Part shown: positions 1 through 6,870 of the stretch, piece after piece
Layout of the letters: every line of letters starts with the position of its first letter
Numbering within the stretch: the first letter of the stretch is position 1
Assembly (NCBI RefSeq): GCF_000696185.1
Contig: NZ_KK853997.1
Coordinates: 1,598,923 to 1,631,093, forward strand
Direction: 5' to 3'
Length of the DNA: 32,171 bases
Origin: Kitasatospora cheerisanensis KCTC 2395
GTDB taxonomy: Bacteria; Actinomycetota; Actinomycetes; Streptomycetales; Streptomycetaceae
Program-made: the position numbers and the translations under genes
Notes under the pieces: generated by a model
Seen by the model: only the letters and a program-made list of their open reading frames with translations
What the model was told of the DNA's origin: nothing
Databases searched by the model: none

Positions 1-29
1 CTGTAATTTCTAGCAGTTGCTATTACTGG

Positions 30-60
30 CAGCCTAGAAGGCTGGACTGGCGGCTGTCCA
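30..60. other. Two small adjacent hairpins upstream of the secreted peptide gene
   Basis: CAGCC at 30-34 can pair with GGCTG at 40-44, and TGGAC at 43-47 can pair with GTCCA at 56-60. The arms are only five bases and share bases 43-44, so the hairpins could alternate. The first 60 bases are more AT-rich than the rest of the window and lie about 85 bases before the peptide gene, so the promoter is probably here. I could not pick convincing -35 and -10 hexamers. Confidence 0.25.
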
Positions 61-142
61 GGCGGGAGGCTGTGATTCGCCCGCAGAGCGATACCTGCAA
101 ACGTTCCCCTACGCACGACCCTGCAACCCCTCAAGGAGAGGC

Positions 143-337
143 ATGAAGGCTTGGACTCGCGCCGCTGTCGCGGTCGTTGCGGTTGCCGCAGCGCTCACCG
201 CCACGCAGGGCGTCATCGCCACATCGGCCTCCGCCGACTCGACGTGGGACTCACCGGCGCCCGCCACCTCGACGACGCCGGCACCGGCTCCGTCCGATGC
301 AGCCGCTCTCCGCGTGAACGACTCGACCTGGGACTGA
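143..337 (+). CDS. Small secreted peptide precursor with DSTWD at both mature ends
   Basis: This is a 64-residue precursor of unknown function. It starts at ATG 143 behind a very good Shine-Dalgarno (AAGGAG at 133-138, 4 bases away). Residues 1-31 form a classical Sec signal peptide: K2 and R6, then a long Ala/Val core, then Ala-Ser-Ala at 29-31 as the signal peptidase I site. Cleavage after residue 31 leaves 33 residues that begin with DSTWD (32-36) and end exactly with DSTWD (60-64). Between them is a Pro/Ala/Ser/Thr-rich linker without cysteine. A strong terminator follows 10 bases after the stop, so the gene is monocistronic. The two identical acidic-aromatic termini suggest a structural or signalling peptide, possibly processed further, but that is inference. 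I do not recognise a named family. Confidence is high that it is a gene and low on its role. Confidence 0.8.
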   Translation: MKAWTRAAVAVVAVAAALTATQGVIATSASADSTWDSPAPATSTTPAPAPSDAAALRVNDSTWD

Positions 338-347
338 CCAGAGGCTA

Positions 348-373
348 GGCCCGGCCGCTTTCGCGGCCGGGCC
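348..373 (+). terminator. Intrinsic-type terminator of the secreted peptide gene
   Basis: This is a perfect 11-bp stem, GGCCCGGCCGC at 348-358 and GCGGCCGGGCC at 363-373, with a TTTC tetraloop. It begins 10 bases after the stop codon at 337. There is no U-tract, which is usual for streptomycete terminators. Confidence 0.85.
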
Positions 374-485
374 CCTGGACGCCCGCCGGGCAGCGCCCGA
401 CCCAAACGGGCGCTGCGCGGACGGGAGCATGGATCGGATGGATGCACCTCGCTCGGGAGGCGTGTCGGCATCCTACTGATCCTCC

Positions 486-527
486 GAGTCGCCCCGTATC
501 CCCCAAGCAGGGGGTACGGGGCGACTC
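486..527. terminator. Large 18-bp inverted repeat in the gene-free stretch 338-684
   Basis: The left arm runs from 486 to 504 and the right arm from 510 to 527. Eighteen pairs form with a single bulged T at 499 and a 5-nt loop, AAGCA. The repeat stands in 347 bases without a convincing gene, between the peptide terminator and the broken dehydrogenase remnant. It could be a bidirectional terminator or a structure at the end of an inserted element. The minus-strand reading frame crossing it (473-670) has no good ribosome binding site and no recognisable similarity. Confidence 0.6.
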
Positions 528-541
528 AGCCGCTTCTCCCC

Positions 542-579
542 GGGGAGCGCACGGGGAGTTGGGGAGCGCATGGGGAGTC
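542..579 (+). repeat. Two tandem copies of a 19-bp unit
   Basis: Bases 542-560 and 561-579 are near-identical 19-mers (GGGGAGCGCAYGGGGAGTY) differing at two positions. Each unit itself contains GGGGAG twice. They lie between the 18-bp inverted repeat and the truncated dehydrogenase remnant. Such short direct repeats can be protein-binding arms or slippage products; nothing here decides which. Confidence 0.7.
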
Positions 580-684
580 TGAGTATGAGGACGTCCGAGG
601 AATCGTAGGGAAACCTGAGGAATCCTCTTGCCCAGGTCACAGCGCCTACCAGGTCATCACTGCACGTCACTATGCATTGGCGTC

Positions 685-801
685 ATGTACGAGGAGTACA
701 AGGAGCCGCTGTACGCGGCGCCGCCGCTGCTGTCGCGGATGGTGGACGCGGGCCTGCTGGGCCGCAAGTCCGGCCGCGGCTTCTACGACTACACCGCGTA
801 G
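685..801 (+). pseudogene. C-terminal remnant of 3-hydroxybutyryl-CoA dehydrogenase
   Basis: The 38 codons from ATG 685 to TAG 801 read as the extreme C terminus of actinobacterial 3-hydroxyacyl/3-hydroxybutyryl-CoA dehydrogenase: MYEEYKEPLY, then PPLLSRMVDAGLLGRKSG, then RGFYDY. In an intact enzyme of about 280-290 residues this is the last helix of the substrate-binding domain. The Rossmann NAD-binding part and the catalytic His/Glu are absent. Reading the same frame upstream of 685 gives nothing resembling the family, so the homology stops abruptly at this methionine. The fragment cannot be an enzyme. It marks a deletion or insertion junction, with the rest of the gene lost or lying to the left of the window. 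Confidence 0.8.
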
Positions 802-825
802 AACTGACGCCTCGTCAACCCCGTT

Positions 826-858
826 CGGCCGCCCCCGGTTCCGCACCGGCGGCGGCCG
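826..858. terminator. Bidirectional terminator between the dehydrogenase remnant and the lipoprotein gene
   Basis: The outer arms are CGGCCGCC (826-833) and GGCGGCCG (851-858). The inner arms are CCGGT (835-839) and ACCGG (845-849). Together they form 13 pairs with one C-C mismatch and a 5-nt loop. The hairpin sits between convergent ends at 801 (plus) and 893 (minus). Confidence 0.75.
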
Positions 859-892
859 TCGGCGTCTCGGGCGCGTCCCGCCGCCGGGCCCG

Positions 893-1282
893 TCACGGAG
901 TGGCGTAGCGGGCGATGTCGACGACCCGGCAGCTGACCGGGCCCTGCGGGTCGGCGGTGCCCTGGGCCTGTTCGACGGCGTCCTGGGCAGGGGCGAGGGT
1001 GCTGGCGGCGGCGACGCCTTCGGTGATCTGGCGGCCGGCGCCGTCGAGGAAGGCGATCTGCACCACGTAGTTGCTGGTGGTGGCGGAGTGGTTGGTGATC
1101 CGGACGGTGGCGGCGGGCCAGTGCAGTTCGTCGTCGACGGCGCAGGCGGTCAGTTCGACGTCGCCGGCCGCCCGGTCCGCCCCGAAGCCCAGGGCGGTGC
1201 CGCTGCCGGGGGCCGGTGCGCAGCCGCCGACGGCGAGGGCGACTGCCAGGCAGGCGGCGGTGACGAACGCTCGGGTGCGCAT
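893..1282 (-). CDS. Small secreted lipoprotein, function unknown
   Basis: The product is 129 residues. ATG at 1282 follows a strong Shine-Dalgarno (GGAGGGGG). Arg2 and Arg4 precede a hydrophobic stretch ending in a lipobox, Leu-Ala-Val-Gly-Gly-Cys, with the lipidated cysteine at residue 21. The mature part is about 108 residues and includes two further cysteines (in TACAVDD and VSCRVVD) that could form a disulfide. It contains a beta-like stretch (ATVRITNHS, then YVVQIAFLDGAG, ITEGV) resembling small FxLYD/DUF4352-type extracytoplasmic beta-sandwich lipoproteins of actinobacteria. I judge that resemblance by pattern only. It is expected on the outer face of the membrane. It lies downstream of csn on the same strand but is separated by csn's terminator, so it is probably transcribed on its own. 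Confidence 0.85.
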   Translation of the reverse strand: MRTRAFVTAACLAVALAVGGCAPAPGSGTALGFGADRAAGDVELTACAVDDELHWPAATVRITNHSATTSNYVVQIAFLDGAGRQITEGVAAASTLAPAQDAVEQAQGTADPQGPVSCRVVDIARYATP

Positions 1283-1427
1283 GGCTCCCCCTCCGGGCGG
1301 GCGCGGTCGGGGCCGACGCTACCGACCGCCGCGGGCCGGGCGGGCCAGTTGTGTCCAAGTTGTAATAACTGCACGGAGCAAGTGTGTTGACGAACCGTCG
1401 ACAACAGAGCGCCGGCGGCACGCTCGC

Positions 1428-1457
1428 GCCCGGCCCCGCGCGGGTGCGGGGCCGGGC
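1428..1457 (-). terminator. Terminator of csn
   Basis: This is a perfect 12-bp stem, GCCCGGCCCCGC (1428-1439) and GCGGGGCCGGGC (1446-1457), with a 6-nt loop. It starts 17 bases beyond the csn stop codon and precedes the lipoprotein gene. Confidence 0.85.
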
Positions 1458-1473
1458 ACGACGGGCGGGCCGG

Positions 1474-2289
1474 TCAGCTGTTGATCTGGTACGGGTCGCC
1501 GTAGACCTTCCACTTCAGCGGCGGGTTCAGGTCGAAGTTCTTGGCGTTGAGGAACACCCGCTGCTCGGTGTCGACCCGGCTGGTGTCCGCGTGCGCCTCC
1601 TCCTGCTTCATGACGACCTTGCGGGCGTCCAGGAAGGCGTTCAGGTAGGTCGCCTCGTCGCCGCCCTGGGCGGGCGTCTTGGCCTTCTTCATGGCGGCGG
1701 CGCGGATCCCGCCGAAGGAGTCGCTGCTGTTGCCGGGGCCGTGCATGACGATGGCGTCGTAGTAGATGAACTGGCCGAGCGCGCGCAGCCCGTCCGACTT
1801 GCCCTGGTTGACCGAGGGGTTGAAGTAGACCCGGTCGCGCTCGTCGTTCTGCGCGGTCTGGAAGACGGTGTCCTTGGCGGCGGTCTTCCAGTCGTTGACG
1901 AAGGCGCTGCCGAGGCCGGAGTGCGAGTCGCTGCCGTTGACCTTCTTCAGCGCGGGCAGGTACTTCGCCAGCACGTTGCCGGACTTGAGGTCGGTGTAGT
2001 GCTGCACCAGTTCCAGCATGTCGCCGGTGCCGGAACAGAAGCCGATGATGCCGGCGGTGTAGCCGCGGCCGTCGCCGATGTCCTCGATGTACTTGTACTG
2101 GGCCTTCCAGTCGAGCGAGGAGTTCTCGGCGGAGGAGACCAGCTGCATGGCGATCTCCTTCTTGTGCGCGTCGTCCAGGCCGACGGTCGCCGCGGCGGCG
2201 GTGCCCGTTCCGGCGGTGGCGAGGGTGAGCGGGAGGGCGGCGAACAGGACCGCGAGGGCGGCGCGGGTGGTGCGGTGCTTGGTCTGCAT
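1474..2289 (-). CDS. csn: Secreted chitosanase, glycoside hydrolase family 46
   Basis: This secreted endo-chitosanase cleaves beta-1,4 bonds in chitosan. The 271-residue precursor begins at ATG 2289 (GGAG 7 bases upstream). Residues 1 to about 35 form a Sec-type signal peptide with a hydrophobic core and Ala-rich cleavage region; there is no twin arginine. The mature enzyme matches the Streptomyces N174-type chitosanase almost residue for residue (LDDAHKKEIAM, SSAENSSLDWKAQYKYIEDI, GDGRGYTAGIIGFCSGTGDM, and the C-terminal KVYGDPYQINS). The catalytic pair of GH46 is present: the acid Glu55 in SSAENSS and the base-side Asp73 in IGDGRGYT, with Thr78 also kept. Spacing Glu to Asp is 18, as in N174 (22 and 40). 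Upstream lies a CsnR-type palindrome and a leader hairpin; a terminator follows. Expression is probably induced by chitosan oligosaccharides. Confidence 0.97.
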   Translation of the reverse strand: MQTKHRTTRAALAVLFAALPLTLATAGTGTAAAATVGLDDAHKKEIAMQLVSSAENSSLDWKAQYKYIEDIGDGRGYTAGIIGFCSGTGDMLELVQHYTDLKSGNVLAKYLPALKKVNGSDSHSGLGSAFVNDWKTAAKDTVFQTAQNDERDRVYFNPSVNQGKSDGLRALGQFIYYDAIVMHGPGNSSDSFGGIRAAAMKKAKTPAQGGDEATYLNAFLDARKVVMKQEEAHADTSRVDTEQRVFLNAKNFDLNPPLKWKVYGDPYQINS

Positions 2290-2309
2290 CTGACGCTCCG
2301 TCGGCCGGC

Positions 2310-2331
2310 TGCGGGCACGGGGGTGCCCGCA
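2310..2331 (-). promoter_or_regulatory. Leader hairpin between csn operator and start codon
   Basis: TGCGGGCAC (2310-2318) and GTGCCCGCA (2323-2331) form a perfect 9-bp stem with a GGGG loop. It lies 20 bases upstream of the csn start and just before the operator palindrome, so it is probably in the mRNA leader. It might stabilise the 5' end of the message; that is inference. Confidence 0.5.
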
Positions 2332-2338
2332 GGAGAGG

Positions 2339-2357
2339 GTTAGGAAAGTTTCCTAAC
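2339..2357. promoter_or_regulatory. CsnR-type operator of csn
   Basis: GTTAGGAAAGTTTCCTAAC is a perfect 19-bp palindrome around one central base. Its core, 2341-2355, fits the TAGGAAANTTTCCTA consensus that I recall for CsnR, the ROK-family repressor of Streptomyces chitosanase genes. It lies 50 bases upstream of the csn start codon. The repressor gene is not in this window. Confidence 0.88.
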
Positions 2358-2479
2358 AGGGATTGAAGCGTCGGGGGCGCGGGTCCGCAAGACGTCCGAC
2401 CGGAACTGACAGGTACTCGCCACCGGGCGCGGCGGAAAACCGCTGGCCGCGCCGCCGACGGACCGTCATCCTGGGGGCG

Positions 2480-2968
2480 ATGATGATCCGCGAAGCCACC
2501 GCCGAGGACTGGGCCGCCATCTGGCCGTTCTTCCACCGCATCGTCCGCGCCGGCGAGACGTTCACCTACCCCGTCGACCTCACCGCCGACACCGCCCGCG
2601 ACTGGTGGCTGCTCCGCGCCCCCAACCGCACCGTCGTCGCCGTCGACGACGACGGCACGGTCGTCGGCACCGCCAAGATGAACAACAACCAGTGGGGCAA
2701 CGGCGCGCACGTCGCCAGCGCCAGCTTCATGGTCGACCCCGACCGGGCCGGCCGCGGCATCGGCCGCGCCCTGTGCGAGCACACCCTCGACTGGGCCCGC
2801 CGACAGGGCTTCCGCGCCATGCAGTTCAACGCCGTGGTCGCCACCAACACCCCCGCCGTGCACCTGTACGAGTCACTCGGCTTCCGCGTCCTCGGCACCG
2901 TCCCCGAGGGCTTCCGCCACCCCGTGCACGGCCTGGTCGGGCTGCACGTCATGCACCGCCCGCTCTGA
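2480..2968 (+). CDS. GNAT-family N-acetyltransferase
   Basis: The product is 162 residues from ATG 2480, or 161 from the adjacent ATG 2483. The second sits at better spacing from the GGGGG Shine-Dalgarno. It is a single GNAT domain: IREATAEDWAAIWPFF at the N terminus, the central strand VVGTAKMNNNQ, then the acetyl-CoA pyrophosphate loop in DPDRAGRGIGRALCEH (R/Q-x-x-G-x-G/A pattern at about residues 92-100), and the C-terminal NTPAVHLYESLGFRVLGTVPEGF. This C-terminal signature is common in phosphinothricin/amino-acid-type acetyltransferases. The substrate cannot be told from sequence. The gene diverges from csn across the operator region and is terminated by the hairpin at 2975. Confidence 0.92.
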   Translation: MMIREATAEDWAAIWPFFHRIVRAGETFTYPVDLTADTARDWWLLRAPNRTVVAVDDDGTVVGTAKMNNNQWGNGAHVASASFMVDPDRAGRGIGRALCEHTLDWARRQGFRAMQFNAVVATNTPAVHLYESLGFRVLGTVPEGFRHPVHGLVGLHVMHRPL

Positions 2969-2974
2969 CCGCCC

Positions 2975-3007
2975 CGGCCTCCCGCCGCACCGCCCGGCGG
3001 GAGGCCG
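2975..3007 (+). terminator. Terminator of the GNAT gene
   Basis: This is a perfect 13-bp stem, CGGCCTCCCGCCG (2975-2987) and CGGCGGGAGGCCG (2995-3007), with a 7-nt loop, 6 bases after the acetyltransferase stop. It lies within the last codons of the transporter pseudogene on the other strand. Confidence 0.8.
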
Positions 3008-3190
3008 CCGTCACCGCCGTCGGCAGCGCGATCACCCACCGCGTGCGCCGGCGCACCCGCGAGCGCCGCACCCGCGCCCCGCCGGCCGAGCCGCCCCGCC
3101 GACTCCACCCCCTGCACCTGGCCGCGCTCCGCGTCCGGCGTCGGCGCCGGCAACTGCTCCTGCAACGGCAGCGTCGCCGCGAACCCGGTC

Positions 3191-3222
3191 CCGGCAACGC
3201 CCACCGCCGGCAACGCCCACCG
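3191..3222 (-). repeat. 16-bp tandem duplication that breaks the MFS pseudogene
   Basis: CCGGCAACGCCCACCG occurs twice in immediate succession (3191-3206, 3207-3222). Because 16 is not a multiple of 3, the second copy shifts the frame. Removing one copy rejoins NPPPAVGVAG in frame to TGFAATLPLQE, as expected for the family. Confidence 0.9.
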
Positions 3223-3886
3223 CCGGCGGCGGGTTCAGCGCCAGCAGCAGGAACGGCCCCGCCAGCGGCAGCCGCAGCCCGAACGCCCAGCGCGCCCGCC
3301 TGCGCCTCCAGCAGCCGGCCCACCGTCAGGTCGCCCAGCAGCATCCCCGCCGCACCCACCACCAGCAGCAGCCCGAACCGGGCCGGCAGCGGCAGCCCCG
3401 GCACGGCCTGCGCCGCCGTCGCCGTCGCCGCCAGCGAGAGGCCGTGCAGCGCCACCAGCGTCCGCCGCGGCCAGCCGCCGTCCGCGACATCAGCGTCGTC
3501 GCGCCCAGCACCGCCGCGAACGACGCCCCGTGCATGCTGAGCGCCGTCAGCAGCGGCGAGCCGGTCCGCCCCTGCACCAGCGCACCCAGCGCGAAACCGG
3601 CCGTCGTCCCCGCCGCCGCCGTCAGCGAGAAGCTCGCGTACAGGCCCGCGAACTCGCGCCGCCGCAGCGGCTCCCGATGGCCCAGCGCGGGCGCGGCCCG
3701 GCCGCGCCCCGTACCCGACACCGTGTCAGAGGTCGGGAAAGAGCCTCCGACGCTGCCGCGGGCGCGTTCGAAGGCCGACCCGGGGACCGTGGCAGCACGC
3801 CGCCCCCGGCACGTCAACCGTGTTGCCCCGCACACCTTTTCGGGACCGGGCCCGGCGCCCGCCGCCGGTCTGGCACAGTGTCCCCC

Positions 3887-4279
3887 ATGCGATCCGTCAT
3901 CACGCGAACCGCCCTGGGCTGCCTCGCCCTCGGCCTCGCCCTCTCCCTCACCTCGTGCGACTTCCCGGGCAGCGGCTCCAAGGACGCCAAGAAGCCCGCC
4001 GCCACCGCGGCCCCCTCGGACGACAACTGGGACCAGGCCGTCGGCGCCGAGATCGACATGATCTCCGGCCTGAAGGAGATCGACCCGGACCTGATCGACG
4101 ACCAGCAGAAGGCCATCGACGCCGCCGCCGAGGTCTGCAAGGAGATCAAGAAGTCCAAGGGCGACGGCGCGGGCCTCGGCCAGGTCGCCGCCGCCAAGTT
4201 CGCCGAGGTGAAGGCCGGCCTCACCGCCGAGGACGGCGACAAGATCGTCACCCTGCTGAAGGACACCACCTGCAAGTAG
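3887..4279 (+). CDS. Small lipoprotein, possibly DUF732-like
   Basis: The product is 130 residues from ATG 3887. No clear Shine-Dalgarno precedes it (GTGTCCCCC ATG). The lipobox Leu-Thr-Ser-Cys places the lipidated cysteine at residue 24. A Lys/Ala/Pro/Ser linker follows, then a helical domain of about 80 residues with two cysteines, one in AAEVCKEIKK and one at the penultimate residue (TTCK). The pattern of two cysteines bracketing helices, with VAAAKFAEVKAGLTAEDGDK between them, resembles the DUF732 fold of actinobacterial secreted proteins. That assignment is by pattern only. It is expected to be anchored to the outer face of the membrane. It is a single gene, convergent with pheT and divergent from the MFS pseudogene. 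Codon usage is normal for the genome. Confidence 0.85.
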   Translation: MRSVITRTALGCLALGLALSLTSCDFPGSGSKDAKKPAATAAPSDDNWDQAVGAEIDMISGLKEIDPDLIDDQQKAIDAAAEVCKEIKKSKGDGAGLGQVAAAKFAEVKAGLTAEDGDKIVTLLKDTTCK

Positions 4280-4301
4280 CCGGCAACGCCCCGGCAACGA
4301 C

Positions 4302-4349
4302 GGAGCCCCGCCGGCCCGGAACCCGAAGGTCCCGGCCCGGCGAGGCTCC
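4302..4349. terminator. Bidirectional terminator between lipoprotein gene and pheT
   Basis: GGAGCC at 4302-4307 pairs with GGCTCC at 4344-4349. The stem continues inward with one mismatch and one bulge for about 15 pairs, around a loop of roughly 17 nt. It separates the convergent ends at 4279 and 4360. Confidence 0.7.
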
Positions 4350-4359
4350 TGTCGTACCG

Positions 4360-6870
4360 TCAGGCCCCGCGCAGCACCGCGCCGGTGCGCTCGGCGGCCA
4401 CCGCGACCGCCGACTCGCGGGCCGCCGACGCCTCGTCCGCGGTCAGCGTCCGGTCGGTGGCCCGGAAGCGCAGCGTGTACGCCAGCGACTTCTTGCCCGC
4501 GCCCGCCTGCTCGCCGGTGAACACGTCGAACAGCCGCAGCGACTCCAGCAGTTCGCCCGCACCCTCGCGTAGCGCCGACTCCACGTCCGCCGCGTGCACG
4601 CCCGCGTCCACGATCAGCGCCACGTCCTGCGTCGCCACCGGGTACGCCGACACCGGCGGCCCGGACACCCGGCGGCCGTCCTCGAACACCAGGTCCAGGT
4701 CGAGCTCCATCGCGGAGGTCCGCTCCGGCAGGTGCATCGCCTTGATCACCCGCGGGTGCAGCTCGCCCGCGTGGCCCACGACCTCGTCGCCGACCAGCAG
4801 CTCCGCGCACCGGCCCGGGTGCCACGGCGCGTACTGCGCCTGGCGGACCGTCAGCTCCACGCCCGCGGCCGCGGCGACCGTGCGGGCCGCCTCGATCGCG
4901 TCCGCCCAGCCGGACGGCGCGCCCTTGCCCCACCAGCCCGACGGCAGCCGCTCACCGGTCAGCGCGACGGCGACCCGGCGCGGCTGGTCCGGCAGCGCCG
5001 CGTTCAGCTCGGCCAGCTGTTCCTCGGTGGGCCGGCGGTCCACCGGCAGCCGCGGCGCGACCTTCCGCTCCGCCTTCGGCAGGAACACCGTGCCCGTCTC
5101 GAACAGCGCCAGGTCGGTGTTGCCGCGGCCCACGTTGCGGCGCAGCGCGCCCAGCAGACCCGGCAGCAGCGTGGTGCGCAGCGCCGGCTCGGCGTCGTTC
5201 AGCGGGTTGACCAGCTTCACGACCCGGCGGCGCGCGTCGTCCGCGTCCAGGCCGAGGCCGTCGAACGCGGCCTCGCCGACGAACGGGTACGCGTTGATCT
5301 CCACGTAGCCGGCCCCGGCCAGCGCCACGCCCACCCGGCGGTGGAAGCGCTGCGCCTCGGACAGGCCGCGGCCGGGCGGCGTGGTGGGCATCCGGGCGGG
5401 GACGTTGTCGTAGCCCTCCAGCCGGACGACCTCCTCGACCAGGTCGTACGGGTCGGTCAGGTCGGGCCGCCAGGACGGCGGGGTGACCTCCAGGACGTCC
5501 GCGCCGACGACCGTGCAGCCGACCTCCTGCAGGCGGCGGGTGACGGTCTCGCGGCCGTACTCGGCGCCGGCCACCCGGTCGGGCAGGCCCGCGTCGATGG
5601 AGATGGTGCGCACCGGGTGCGGGGCGGCGATGTCCGTCACCCCGGCCTCGGCGGTGCCGCCGGCGATCAGCACCAGCAGGTCCACGGCGCGCTGCGCGGC
5701 GGCCCGGGCGGCCTCCGGGTCGACGCCGCGCTCGAAGCGCTTCGACGCCTCGGAGGGCAGCTTGTGGCGCTTCGCGGCGCGGGCGATCGCGACCGGCTCG
5801 AAGTGCGCGGCCTCGACGATGATCTCGGTGGTGCCGGTGACGACGCCGGTCTCCGGGTCGGTGACCGGGTCGAGGATCTCGGTGGTCGCCCCGCCCATCA
5901 CGCCGGCCAGGCCGATCGGACCGCTGTTGTCGCAGATCAGCAGGTCCTCGGCGGACAGCTTCCGCTTGACGCCGTCCAGCGTGGTCAGCGTCTCGCCCTC
6001 GGCGGCGCGGCGGACCTGGATCGGCCCGTCCACCCGCTCGCGGTCGTACGCGTGCAGCGGCTGGCCGACCTCCAGCATCACGTAGTTGGTGATGTCGACG
6101 GCCAGCGAGATCGGGCGGATCCCGGACTTCTGCAGGCGGCGCTGCAGCCAGATCGGCGACTGCGCGGCCGGGTTCACCCCGGTCACGGTGCGCGCCACGA
6201 AGCGGTCGCAGCCCACCGGGTCGGCGACCTTCACCAGGTAGCCGTACGAGTTCGCCGGCGGCACGTCCAGCAGCGCCGGGTCGGCCAGCGGCAGGCCGTA
6301 CGCGGCGGCGGCCTCGCGGGCCACGCCGCGCATCGACAGGCAGTAGCCGCGGTCCGGGGTGACGGCGATGTCGAGGACCTCGTCGACCAGCTGCAGCAGC
6401 TCGATCGCGTCGGTGCCGGGCTCGTACTCCGGCGGCAGCACGATGATGCCGTTGTGGTCGTCGCCCATGCCCAGCTCGCGGGCCGAGCAGATCATGCCGG
6501 CCGAGGTGTGGCCGTAGGTCTGCCGGGCGGAGATCGGGAACGGGCCGGGCAGCACGCCGCCGGGCAGGATCACCACGACCTTGTCGCCGACCTGGAAGTT
6601 GGTCGCGCCGCAGACGATCTCCTGCGGCTCACCGGTGCCGTTGGCGCTGCCGACGTTGACGAAGCAGTGCCGGATCGGCTTCTTGAAGCCCGACAGCTCG
6701 TCGATCGACAGCACCTCGCCGACCACCAGCGGGCCCTTGATGTCGGTGCCGAGCTGCTCGACCGTCTCGACCTCGAGACCCGCGCGGACCAGCCGGGCCG
6801 CGACGTCGCGTCCGGTCTCGCCCGCCGGCAGGTCGACGTACTCGCGCAGCCAGGAAAGCGGGACGCGCAT
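4360..6870 (-). CDS. pheT: Phenylalanyl-tRNA synthetase beta subunit
   Basis: The beta subunit (836 residues) of the (alpha-beta)2 enzyme that charges tRNA-Phe in the cytoplasm. In order: an N-terminal helix ([15 protein letters not shown]); the EMAP-like tRNA-binding OB domain at about 40-150 ([28 protein letters not shown]); B3/B4, which carries editing activity, at about 210-370 (the start of B5 follows, with [16 protein letters not shown] near 380); B5 at about 400-470; the inactive synthetase-like core ([31 protein letters not shown]); and the FDX-ACB anticodon-binding domain at the C terminus ([29 protein letters not shown]). Length is normal. The ATG shares its A with the pheS stop codon (TGATG), so the two subunits are translationally coupled. 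A terminator shared with the convergent lipoprotein follows. Confidence 0.98.
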   Translation of the reverse strand: MRVPLSWLREYVDLPAGETGRDVAARLVRAGLEVETVEQLGTDIKGPLVVGEVLSIDELSGFKKPIRHCFVNVGSANGTGEPQEIVCGATNFQVGDKVVVILPGGVLPGPFPISARQTYGHTSAGMICSARELGMGDDHNGIIVLPPEYEPGTDAIELLQLVDEVLDIAVTPDRGYCLSMRGVAREAAAAYGLPLADPALLDVPPANSYGYLVKVADPVGCDRFVARTVTGVNPAAQSPIWLQRRLQKSGIRPISLAVDITNYVMLEVGQPLHAYDRERVDGPIQVRRAAEGETLTTLDGVKRKLSAEDLLICDNSGPIGLAGVMGGATTEILDPVTDPETGVVTGTTEIIVEAAHFEPVAIARAAKRHKLPSEASKRFERGVDPEAARAAAQRAVDLLVLIAGGTAEAGVTDIAAPHPVRTISIDAGLPDRVAGAEYGRETVTRRLQEVGCTVVGADVLEVTPPSWRPDLTDPYDLVEEVVRLEGYDNVPARMPTTPPGRGLSEAQRFHRRVGVALAGAGYVEINAYPFVGEAAFDGLGLDADDARRRVVKLVNPLNDAEPALRTTLLPGLLGALRRNVGRGNTDLALFETGTVFLPKAERKVAPRLPVDRRPTEEQLAELNAALPDQPRRVAVALTGERLPSGWWGKGAPSGWADAIEAARTVAAAAGVELTVRQAQYAPWHPGRCAELLVGDEVVGHAGELHPRVIKAMHLPERTSAMELDLDLVFEDGRRVSGPPVSAYPVATQDVALIVDAGVHAADVESALREGAGELLESLRLFDVFTGEQAGAGKKSLAYTLRFRATDRTLTADEASAARESAVAVAAERTGAVLRGA

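Larger units (their letters stand above)
2949..3721 (-). pseudogene. Decayed MFS transporter with frameshifts and internal deletion
   Basis: Minus-strand remnants of one MFS permease can be followed through several frames. From GTG 3721, PLRRREFAGLYASFSL and TGSPLLTALSMHGASFAAV match the usual first membrane segments. A frame change near 3485 continues as WPRRTLVALHGLSL, GLPLPARFGLLLVVGAAGM and LGDLTVGRLLEAQ. Another, near 3290, leads to FGLRLPLAGPFLLLALNPP. After a 16-bp duplication come GFAATLPLQEQL and ERGQVQGVESAGRL. A last shift near 3030 gives LPTAVTAASRRAVRR. About 250 codons remain of a normal 400 or so. Segments around TM3-TM6 appear deleted, because early sequence is joined directly to the TM7-like LGDLTVGRLL. 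Its 3' end overlaps the GNAT gene end and terminator. It cannot make a transporter. Confidence 0.85.

Noticed and set aside
473..670. 65-codon minus-strand frame over the 18-bp stem and 19-bp repeats
   Set aside because: Its start has no ribosome site, the sequence crosses a terminator-like hairpin and repeats, and nothing in it resembles a protein family.
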